Assembly (NCBI GenBank): GCA_030760725.1
Contig: JASWHV010000016.1
Location: 21,691,084 to 21,755,083 of the forward strand
DNA: 64,000 nucleotides
Source of the DNA: Neostapfia colusana
Lineage: Eukaryota; Streptophyta; Magnoliopsida; Poales; Poaceae
Reading direction: 5' to 3'
Under the pieces are notes generated by a model that worked only from the letters and a program-made list of their open reading frames with translations, was not told where the DNA came from and did not search any database. Position 1 is the first letter of the stretch. Each line of letters starts with the position of its first letter. This document shows, piece by piece, positions 34,556 to 44,933 of the stretch. The position numbers and the translations under genes were made by a program.

Positions 34556-35885
34556 TGAATGTAGCCTAGAGGGGGGTGAATAGGCTTTTCAATTCTTTGT
34601 TAATCCCTGAAATACTTAATAGATTTATCAAATACAGGGAAATCGGACTAGTCCGGTAGAGTGCGGACTAGTCCGTTGTCTACTCAGAGACAAATCGGAC
34701 TAGTCCGGTACTGTGTGGACTAGTCCGGTATGCGTGGACTAGAAAGATCAAGGTTGATCAATATTTTCACTTCTAGTACCCTATGCAGCGAAAATTAATT
34801 GGGAACTTAGATGTATTACAACAGTGAACACAATGAATGACAGAGATCAACTTTAGTTTCAATGTTTCAACGTGAATTACACAAGATTAAGTAAACCCTA
34901 GAATATGATGAAAAATAAAACACAAGAGAAAGAAACAAGATTTTATCCCGAGGTTCGATTCCACGAAGGAAATCTACGTTCCCGTTGAGGAGTCCATGAA
35001 TGACCGGGTCTTCACCAACCTTACCCTCGTCGAATCGCCACGGGGGCCGTTTCTCTTCCACTAATCACAAAGAGCAAATAAATCGTTCAAGGGGCCTTCT
35101 CACAAGTTGAGGGCTCCCCAAGAATTACAATAAATGAATACCATCGAGCACACTCAAAAGATGTACAATAAATGAACAAGAGTGTGCGAGAGATCAAACC
35201 CAAGAGCTCAAGATGTGTAGAACAAGTCTCTCCTTTGATCAATTGCTAATCCTCAAAGATTTGATCCTTTTAGGGTTAGAATGTGTGGAGAGATGTGAAT
35301 TTTGGGCTCTTGGAAGGTGTGACGGCGCAGGGGGTCCAGAGAGAGGTTGTAGTACGGCCGTACACCTCTATTTATACTAGGGTTTCCAAAAGTTACCGTT
35401 AGGGTTTGCGATGTCCGGACTAGTCCGTGTTGGACTCCGGACTAGTCCGGTGTGCGGCGTGTGGAAAACCCTAAGTGTTGTGAGATACCGGACTAGTCCG
35501 TAAGAGTGCGGACTAGTCCGTTGTCTACTCAGAGACAAATTGGACTAGTCCGGTCCATATCGGACTAGTTTGTTTTCTAGTCAGAGAGAAATAGGACTAG
35601 TCCGGTTGATATCGGACTAGTCCGCACATGCTGATTTTTGTGCAGTTAGTGTGATTTCTTTCACTTGAGCTCTTGGGGTGTGTTTCTCCAACACACTCTA
35701 TACTAAGTAATCTAATCTTTTCAGCTCCTGAGCTCTTATCATTTTAGATCCTCGTTCTCCTTTCTTTTTGCGCTTTCTTCCTAATTTCTTTAAAAACCTG
35801 CGCTCATCTCAACAATTTTGTTAGGATCTTATTTGTTTGTCATAAATCAACCAAAACCCACAAGGGATGCCTAGATGCACTTTCA
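34556..35885 (-). repeat. 3' LTR of Ty1/copia (Sirevirus-like) element H
   Basis: On the - strand starts TGAAAGTGCATCTAGGCATC and ends CTCTAGGCTACATTCA, 1330 bp. The start and end match the style of Sirevirus LTRs and of LTR I at 41311-43047. It contains more than a dozen copies of the palindrome GGACTAGTCC (34650-34740 and 35410-35630). The polypurine tract lies just beyond 35885, making it the 3' LTR of a - strand element. Confidence 0.82.
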
Positions 35886-35901
35886 ATCTCCCCCTTTTGG
35901 T
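35886..35901 (-). other. Polypurine tract of copia element H
   Basis: The - strand reads CCAAAAGGGGGAGAT directly before the LTR start TGAAAGTG. A second, unused-looking copy CCAAAGGGGGGGAGATTGAG is at 36273-36292. Several PPT copies upstream of the 3' LTR are described for Sireviruses. Confidence 0.8.
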
Positions 35902-36794
35902 GATTGATGACAACCAATTGAGATCACATAAATATGATAAAAAATTTAGATTTTCATAAAGTATGCACATATGAGCTTTGAGCAAAATAGGCAATGTAGA
36001 CATAAGACATATGTGCACTCTTTATGGCGGGGTGCAAAACTATGTGTGTGAGCAATAATTTTGATGTGAATATCATAATAAGCATAATCACAATATCATC
36101 AAGAGTCTCAAGCCTACATAGCAGTTTTAAACATACATCATTAATCATAAGCATAACATAGTCATCATTTCACAGCACATGTCCAAAAGCATAATGATAA
36201 CGTAAGTCTTACAAAAGCCCACTTCTTAAACTAGGACACAAAAAGAAGAACCTACGACCTAAGATCCTCCCTCAATCTCCCCCCCTTTGGCATCAAGGCA
36301 CCAAAAAGGAGTGGAGGGATCTACTTGTCGTCGTCGGCTCACTCCTCGCTGTCGGTCCTTTCTTCGTCTTCATCATCAGGCTGAGGAGGAGGAGAGAGAA
36401 AGAACGTGGGAGGAGTTGTGGGGTTGAAGGAGATTAGGTCTGAGCCGGCCCTAGGGTTATGGAGTCAAAATATCAGACTAATCCATGGTCCCTTGTACAG
36501 AAAAGTACAAGACACTTATATATATGTATTCAATGGTTCCTAATAAGTAATAGGGGACAAAGACACAAATATTATTGATGAATATGATCAGTAAACATAC
36601 AACAATCAAGCTATGACCATAATTCATCAAGATCAAGTAACTAACATAGTTTTTAGGAGAAAAATAGAGAGAGATGATTTTTCAACATAATTAACATGAT
36701 TTTAAGGATGGCATACAGGTATGCAAGTTTTCAAGCCATGTTCCGAGCATCAAGGATATTTAGTTTATTTCGGAGCTCACGAAAGCGTTTTTCA

Positions 36795-37362
36795 TCAAGT
36801 GGCTTGGTAAAGATATCGACTAGTTGTTTTTTTAGTGTTGACATGGGAAATGACCATGTCTCCTTTCATTGAGTGATCTCTCGAAAAATGATGTCGGATA
36901 TCTATGTGTTTGGTTCTAGAGTGCTCAACAGAGTTATGGGCAATTTTAATTGCACTCTCATTGTCACAAAGGAGTAGAATACGACTCATCTTGTAACTGT
37001 AATCACTTAGAGTTTGTCGCATCCAAAGGAGTTGTGCACAACAACTTCCGGCTACAACATACTCCGCTTCGGCCGTGGATAAGGCAATTGAATTTTGTTT
37101 CTTGGAGGACCAAGAAACTAAGGATCTACCTAGGAATTGGCAAGTACCGGAAGTACTTTTTCTATCTACCTTGCATCCGACATAATCTGCATCGGAGTAT
37201 CCAATGAGATTGAATTTTGAACCTTTGGGATACCAAAGGCCTAGGTTGGGTGTATGAACTAAATATCTCAAGATCTTTTTAACGGCTGTCAAATGATATT
37301 CCTTAGGATTGGCTTGAAACCTTCCACACAAATATACAGTCAACATGATATCAGGCCTAGAT
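36795..37362 (-). pseudogene. RNase H region of copia element H
   Basis: Joins directly, after removal of the solo LTR, to the RT at 40771-41310. Motifs: RPDIML, GYSDADYVGCKVDRKSTSG, ALSTAEAEYVVAG and LCDNESAIKIAHNSVEHSRTKH, the canonical Ty1/copia RNase H. Near 36830 an A-run frameshift throws the end into a wrong frame. The other frame continues with the usual TKPLDEKRF ending. RNase H would remove the RNA template during cDNA synthesis. Between here and the PPT (35902-36794) there is an acidic, unrecognised remnant near 36330-36400. Confidence 0.88.
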
Positions 37363-39022
37363 TGTAACACCTCAAAATTTTGATTCAAAACACTAAACCA
37401 TGTTCAGAGGGGAATTTAAAAATCTTTGGACGTGTTGCATGTTTTGCAAAAATTCAAATTCAAACTGGAATTCAAATTAAACTCAAATCAGAAAAGAAAT
37501 GGAAAAAGAAAAAGAGAAAACGGGAAAAAACCGGCCAGTGGGCCGAAACCCGCCAGCCGGCCTAGATTCCCCGCGCCAGCCCGCAGCCACGCGCGCCCGC
37601 GCTCTCTCACACAGACAGGTGGGACCCACCTGTCATCCCCGACCTCGCTCGCGCCGACCCCGGACTCTCTCCCGCGCGCGCGCGATCTTAACCGATCGGA
37701 ATACCGCGTCCCTCAGCCCGAATTCCGGTCCCAGAAGACTCAAACTCGATCACAACTGACCCACCGCCCTCCCCCGGCTATAAAAACCCCAGCCCCGATC
37801 GGTTTTTCCCACGTGATCGCCGATTTTTACTCCGGTGAGCACCGAGACTTCGCCGGTGAATTCTGGCCGATCTAAGCTCGGAAACTCTGATCTAACTCGC
37901 TGGTCTTGATCCACCGCCTCCGGGGAGCTTTGCAGGTGCAGAAAACTCGGAGACTTACGGTGTAAACCCAGCGCCGACGAGCTTCGCCGTGGTTTTGCCT
38001 CGGACCTCGCCGCCGATCACTTTCCAGGACCCCCGAGCTCAAGAAAACCCCTGAGGTGAGATCCCTGACCTCCCCTCTACCGATCTATGCCATAAGATCA
38101 CAGTTCTAGGCAGAATTCTCGAGGATCCGAAACTTTCCGGCGAGATCGCCGCTTCCCGCCGCCGTGCGCCGCTGGCAGCGCCGCCCGCGCTCGATCAGAG
38201 CGACGTGGCCGCTTGTGCGCCGTTTATTTTAAATCGCACGGTAGGGTTTAAATCCCCGCATACCGGTTCGATGTTATAATCTCAGCCGTCGGTTTAAAAT
38301 CGGACGGTCCACGTCAGCCCCGCGTTATAAAGACTGGAATTCTTACGTGCTACCCCCTGGGGTTCTCGGGAAATAAGAGCTAGCCTCGGAAACTTTAGAT
38401 CTAGCCCCTGGAACTCCAGAAAATCATGTAAATTCATTTAAAATCAGTTTTAGCCCCTTGACTTAATAAAAATTAGGAAAAACACCTCTGATAAGTGTAG
38501 CTAGACCCCTGGAAATTCTGAATATGTAACTAGTGTTTAAAAATTAAAACGTGGGACAAACATATTGTCAAAACTAAGTTAAAGACTTTCTCAGTGTTTA
38601 GAAAATTTTGGAGTGAGATAAAAACATATTGGACAGAATTGAATCTGTTTAATTTATTATTCACATTTAGGGACACATTTTTAAGTAAAGAATAGTTATA
38701 GAAAATAGGTAAAATAATTATAAAATAGTTTACATCAGAGGCAAAGGTCAAAATATGTTATTAAATTATTTAGGACCAGAACCTATTCTATTTAGATGAT
38801 GTGTATTACTAATTTCATAATAAAATACACATTTATGCATAGGAGAATAAATCTGAAAATATAGCAACTAGCAAATGATAAATGGAGTTTCTAAAATCCA
38901 AAGAATTCAGTTTAGGGTTGGTAGAAATTCTGAAGGCACATATGGAGAAGAAAAATACTTTTCATACATACTTGGTAGTGAAAAGGTGTAGTAGTTTAAT
39001 ATAAGGAATTTATTTAAAACTG

Positions 39023-39094
<72 letters not shown>

Positions 39095-40770
39095 TGTAAG
39101 TATAAATATGAACACCAAAGTAGGAATCATATACATATAAATAAAAGTGTATGTAAGCCACAGATCAACACACACAGAGTAACCACAACACATATAATGG
39201 TGAATGAATTTCATAAATATGAATGTGTGGTTTGTATGAAGTGGAAGTGTGAACTATGTCTTATGGATTGTTGTTTTTCTCTTGCTATGTGTGATGGTGT
39301 GATGTAGAACCTGCTCAAGAGCAAGTTATTCCTTTCCAAGACCAGGACTACCCATTTCAAGAGCAGCAAGAAGGAGGCAAGTGTCCTTGACCACTTTGAT
39401 CCTATGCTAGGATGTGTAGATAGAATTATTTGCATTGTCAAATGAAATATGAAACCCATGCTAGGAAGTTTCCCTAGAATTGCATTACCTTGTTTCCTTG
39501 TAGCTTGGGTTGGGATTTATTTTGTCATGTCATTTATTTACATGCATATGCTTAGCCATGCTTAGAATGGGATATTTGGGATATGAGATCATCAGTTTAT
39601 TATACCATACTCTTGAATGAGCTATTGTGAGTTATGTAGAGGTAGGGATCAAGGCAAGTTGGATGTTTTGGTTGTGTGCTGGGTGCACGAGACTTGGGTT
39701 TGTGTTTAGTACTTGCCTGGATCCTAAGGACCGGTTCATAGAGCATGTAACCTGGCTTTACCGTGCCAACCACATGCTGAGATGGGGCAGCTTGGCCAAT
39801 TAATTAGGTGTATCCCCGGCGTAGTATGGGTGTGTTGGATGGTGCGGGGAGTGGGTGTCAGCTGGACTACCATATGAACCGCAAGGCTCAAGAGGGGGCC
39901 ACTGCAGCGGGGTTGGAGCCTCTTGTATGCTGTTAGGGGTGAAACCTCAGTGGGCCCACGCTCGTCGGGAATCCCTTTGTAAAGGCTTCGTAGTGATCTC
40001 CTGGCTGCACACCTGGGAAGTGTGAATGTGGATCGTAGCCACTGGCATAATGGAGGTTCTTTTAGTCCACCCGGCAACGGGGGATGAAATCACTACATGT
40101 GGGTACAGTGGTACAAACTCTGCAGAGTCAAAACTGTCATGACAGCCGTGCTCACGGTCAAGAGCGGCTTGGACTTATTCATGATTAGAGGAGTGATGGT
40201 TTTGGAAGTTAAGCGGGGAGCTTAACATTGGAAATGATGTTATGGTTATTGGATTATGATGATGGGATGGGAGATTGGGACCATTTCACCTGTGTAGTAA
40301 TGTAGGTGCTTAACAAGCTAAGGTGATAGGTATTAATTGCATAGTGCTTTAACCATGAGTTCAACCTCTCCTTGTTCTAGCCATGCATGATATAATTTTC
40401 CCACACTTGCTGAGTACCATTGGTACTCAACCTTGCATATTTGTTGGTTTATATTGCTGCTCAGGTCAAGATAATGAGGTGGTGTATAATGACCAAGATT
40501 TTGGACCCGAGGAAGGTTTTTAGGTTCATGAAGACCCCCGGGCAACGCCTGTGATGGAGCCCTAAATAATAATATTCCGCTGCTAGTTTATTTACTTGTG
40601 ATGAACGTACTATTGTCCATTGAGACATTTGCGATGTAAGACTTATTTATATTCGACCCCTGGCTTGTAATAAATGATGCTTCACTATTTGTCATCACAT
40701 GTATGAGAAAATGATCCTGGCATACATGTGATATTCACTTGGTTGTTCTTCGGAAAAACCGGGTGTGACA
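37363..40770 (+). mobile_element. Solo LTR of gypsy family B, inserted in copia H
   Basis: 3408 bp, starts TGTAACACC and ends GGGTGTGACA, with no internal region. Flanks TAGAT (37358-37362) and GAGAT (40771-40775) match at 4 of 5, a target duplication with one mutation. The copia reading frame resumes exactly across it. TATA (CTATAAAAACCCC) is at about 37778. It keeps the middle-exon block (39308-39376, donor AG|GCAAGT), hairpin 40411-40429 and 3' splice site CAG at 40462-40464. Arises by recombination between the two LTRs of a former full element. Confidence 0.92.
39025..39091. repeat. Compound (AC)n(AT)n microsatellite
   Basis: About 15 AC units followed by about 18 AT units inside the solo LTR. 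The corresponding place in the other LTR copies has only a short TATATAG-type stretch, so the expansion is specific to this copy. Confidence 0.95.
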
Positions 40771-41310
40771 GAGATGCACATAAATAAAGTAAGGAGCCAA
40801 TCATGGAACGATATACCTTTTGATCCACATTTGGTCCGTCTTTATTGAGATCCAAGTGTCCGTTTGTCGCCATGGGAGTCTTTATGGGCTTTACTTTGTC
40901 CATTCCAAACTTCTTGAGAATGTCTTGAGTGTACTTTGTTTGGCTTATGAACGTCCCGTCCTTTTGTTGCTTCACTTGGAATCCCAAAAAGTACCTCAAC
41001 TCTCCCATCATGGACATCTCGAATCTATCTGTCATAATCTTACTAAATTCTTGACAAAAGGATTTGTTAGTTGAATTAAATATAATATCATCAACATAGA
41101 TTTGGCAAATGAAGAGATCATCATCAAAGTGTTTAGTAAACAAAGTGTAATCAACATTTCCAATCTTGAAGTCATTTTCAATTAAATAATCTCTAAGGCA
41201 CTCATACCAAGCTCTAGGAGCTTGTTTGAGGCCATAGAGAGCCTTACGCAGTTTGAACACATAGTCGGGGTACTCTTGATCTTCAAAACCGGGTGGTTGA
41301 TCCATGTACA
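40771..41310 (-). pseudogene. RT region of copia element H
   Basis: Ty1/copia reverse transcriptase from MDQPPGFED through LRKALYGLKQAPRAWY, the catalytic YVDDIIF, GELRYFLGFQV and GSLLYLCAS, where the solo LTR interrupts. The upstream end is cut at 41310 by the LTR of copia element I. No stop codon inside this part. The remaining 5' half of H (gag, protease, integrase, 5' LTR) is not in the window, so H is a fragment. Confidence 0.92.
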
Positions 41311-43047
41311 TGAAAGTAAATCTAGGTAATCCTCGTGGGTTTTGATTGATTGATGACGACAATTAAGATACTAATAAGTTTTTAGTGAGTATGAGCACAG
41401 ATGCTTATCAAAGGAATGGATGTGGAGTCTCTCAATAAGCAAAAAGGATAAGAAGAAGACTTGGAAGAGTAGAAAATAGAATTTTTCTATTGAGTTTCAC
41501 ATTTTCTAGTTGTGTATAGGGTCTTCTCTTTTAGAGTGCTTGAGAATCATTAGAGAGCTCAAACTAAAGTTAGAAAGTTAGAATCGTGAGAGGAAGTAGT
41601 CATAGGTATGGCTGAAAAAGGAAGATCGTACTTGTCCGGACTACGGGCCGGATGATTCATTCTAATACGGACTACTCCATTATAAACCGGACAAGAAGTC
41701 TCTTAGTGAGTTTGGACTTGTCCGTTTTAGGCCAGACTAGCCCGTTGTCGAGTGAGTATGAGCCTCAATGAGACTAAGTCTCAGAGGGCCGGACTAGTCC
41801 GCCCGTGGGGCCAGACTAGTCCGCTAAGCGGACTAAGCCGTTTGGGTCCGAAGAAGGAATCTCTGAGTGACCTTAAACTAGTCCGATCAAAAGGCCGGAC
41901 TAGTCTGGTCCCTTCAGACTAGTCCGGTTTAGGACGGAACAAAGGTTCCTGTGTGAGCTCGGACTAGTCCGGAGTTGGCAGGACTAGTCCGTAGTCCTAG
42001 ATTAGAGAGTTTTCTAGACTAAGTCTGGCAAGACCGGACTAGTACGCCCTTGGGGCCGAACTAGTCCGCCCCTACCAGACTAGTCCATTCTCATACGGAA
42101 CAAAGGTTCCTGAATGAGATCGGACTAGTCCGCTCTTGACCGGACTAGTCTGGGATTTTATGACTGATTGAATCCAACGGTCACGAGACTTTAGTTGGTA
42201 GCCTTGTGATGTGGGTGGTCCCTCAAGAACGGACTAGTGCGGGGTTTGAACCGGACTAGTACGGACTTTAGTAGGTAACGACTAGATGCCAAGATTTCTA
42301 TAAAAGGAGACCCCCCGGCTGAGAATTGAGGAGACAACAACTCTAGCACTGAAAACTCATTCCTAGATCTCTTCTAAGCTTCTTTCCTCACCTCCTTAAC
42401 CCCTAAGATTGGATCTTAAGGAGTTTGTGGTTTTTGTGAGAGGAAGGTCGTGGTGATCGACGTTTGAGCTCTCGGTTTGACTCTCTTGCACTCTAATTTT
42501 TAATTTGAGTTCTTGACTGTTGCATTTTGATTCCTAGAACTGCTAGGTTGTTGAAGGGAGCCTCAAGTTGTGAGTAGCCCCTAAGAGCATTGTATTCACA
42601 TTTAATTGATAGTGAAAGAGCCCGGGCTTGATCTTGGTGATCGCTTGGTGAGGGAAGGGTTGGAAAAGACCTGTTCCTTTGTGGACTCCTCAACGAGGAC
42701 GTAGATTCCTGTGTGGAATCGAACCTCGGGATAAATCGTGTCTCGTGTTTCCCTTACCTTCTCGCTCGTTCACTTAAATTACTCATTAAGCTTTTGTCAT
42801 GTTAACACTTGTGAATTGTTCTACTATCTTGCAATCTAATCATTCATAACTAGTTAGTGAGATTGTTTGACTACTATATATCTTCCGCTTAAACAAACTT
42901 AAAAAGAAAACCTAAAACACAATTTTATACCTAGACCAGACTAGTCCGCCCTCAGACCGGTCTAGTCCGACCTCCTTCAAATTTAATTTGCTGTTTGCAA
43001 TAGTTTCAGGTTTTATTAGGCTATTCACCCCCTCTAGGCAACTTTCA
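41311..43047 (+). repeat. 5' LTR of copia (Sirevirus-like) element I
   Basis: Starts TGAAAGTAAATCTAGG and ends CTCTAGGCAACTTTCA, 1737 bp. The first 50 bases align with the - strand start of LTR H. At least 15 GGACTAGTCC-like palindromes lie between 41640 and 42975. The PBS follows at once. The bases GTACA before it are the candidate target duplication; the element's 3' end is lost. TATA-like CTATAAAAGGAG is at about 42299. Confidence 0.85.
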
Positions 43048-43049
43048 AT

Positions 43050-43061
43050 TGGTATCAGAGC
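43050..43061 (+). other. Primer-binding site of copia element I
   Basis: TGGTATCAGAGC, complementary to initiator tRNA-Met, two bases after the LTR end. Confidence 0.93.
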
Positions 43062-43098
43062 CTAACTCTCCACAAAAGCTTAACCGCTTGGAGAGGAG

Positions 43099-44933
43099 AT
43101 GAGGGACAAGGCCGGTAGCCAAATTGATCTCATCAAGGGAAAAGGAGCAAGTACGAGCAACTTTGAAGAACAAGGTTCTAACCCGCCTCCAGCGATCACC
43201 CCTCCACAAGACGTTTCAAGCTTAGAAGAAGATGAAGAAGTTATTCGTCTCATGGCACTCCTCAAAAAGAAGAAGGAGGAAGCTAAGAAGAAAAAGAAGG
43301 AGAAGTTGGAGAAGAAGCTCAAGAGTAATCAGTAAGACTACTCACGATATCCTTTTAATTATGAACGCTTAAATTCTCACTCTAGTTATTTATCAATTCC
43401 TCTAGGCAAACCACCTCACTTTGATGGAACTAACTACACAATGTGGAAGCACAACATGAAGTTGCATCTAATTTCCTTGAACCCAAGTCTTTGGCATGTT
43501 GTGCGTACAGGTACAGATATCCCTGAAGACGAGGATGAACTCACCCAAGAGCAACAAATCCACCGCAATGCACAAGCAACGACCGTGCTCAACTCATCCC
43601 TGAGCATTGAAGAATTCAACAAGGTAGATGGGTTAGAGCTCACCAAAGATATTTGGGACACCCTCAATATCGCACGTTAAGGAAACCGATCCGTGAGGGA
43701 AGCCAAGATCGAGATGATAGAAGTAGAGCTTGGAAGGTTCACCATGGAAGAAGGCGAAACACCCCAAGAGATGTACAACCGGCTCAAAACTCTCATCAAC
43801 AAGAGTCGAGCGTACGGATGCAAGAAATGGAATGACCATGAGGTGGTCGAAAGAATGATAAGAGTCTTCATGCCTCGCAGTATGACCCTATGCACATTAA
43901 TTCGGGAAAGTCAAAACTTTCACATGATGACTCCGGATGAAGTGCTAGGGAAAATCATTAACCACGATATGATGGAGAAGGAAGCCCAACACGTCAACGA
44001 CCTAGCAAAGATCACTTCATCCAAGAAGAAGGGAATTGCTCTAAAGGCCACATCCAAGTCCAAGGGAAAAGAAACACAACGTACAAGTGAAGATGAAGAA
44101 AGTGATGATGAGAGCACGGACATAGATGATGAAGAAATGACATTCTTCATTAAAAGATTCAAAAGGTTGATGAGGAGAAGGAGAAATATAACTATGAGAA
44201 CGAGAGCAAAGACAAGGGCAAGTCAAGGACAAAGAAGACTTGCTACAATTGTGGCAAACATGGGCACTCCATTGTGAACTGCCCCCATAGCAAGGAAGAT
44301 GACAAGAGGAAGAAGAAGGATGGGAAGCCTCTAGACAAGAAAATCTTCACAAAGAAGAAGGCTTATGGACAAGCTCATATTGGAGAAGAGTGGGATTCAA
44401 ACGAAGAATTCTCTTCCGAAGATTAAGAAAAGGTGACAACCGTCACCATCAAGAAGCCAACAATGAAGAAATCACTCTTGCCAAACAAGGGTGATTGGAA
44501 GATCCCAAGCCACACATGCCTCATGGCAAAGGAAGGAAAACACAAGGTAATGTCTAAACCTTCCAAGTTACATACTGTAGAAGATAGTGACTTTGATAGT
44601 AGTAGTGGAAATGAATTCATGTTTAAAGGATTAAATAAAAAGGCTATAGCTAAAATGAAAATGCTATCACACGAAATATTTGAACAAGAAGAGCTTCTCA
44701 ATCAACAAGAAGATTGCTTATCCTTGAAAAGGAAAGAAACCTTGAGATTGAGAAGCTCATTGAACTTGAGAGAGAGAAGAATAGAGCACTTGAAAGCGAA
44801 CTTGCCATGAGCAAGGAGACTTGTGTTGAGCTTAGAAGTAAGAATGTAGTACTTCAAGATGAACTTGTGAGTTTAACCAAAACTCACAAGAATCTTGAAG
44901 CACAACTTAACTCACTTAAGTCAAGTGTCTCAA
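43099..44933 (+). pseudogene. Gag of copia element I, stops and frameshifts
   Basis: From the ATG at 43099 a Lys/Glu-rich N-terminus leads to the UBN2-type Gag domain (PPHFDGTNYTMWKHNMKLHL about 43410-43470). Stops TAA at 43333 and 43678 are in frame with it. A frameshift near 44150-44170 precedes the CCHC knuckle (CYNCGKHGHSIVNC, about 44241-44282). Another stop at 44424 and a frameshift near 44715-44745 precede a long coiled coil (LEKERNLEIEKLIELEREKNRALE...). The large coiled-coil extension is typical of Sirevirus Gag. The element is cut at 44934 by the LTR of D. Non-functional. Confidence 0.88.
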
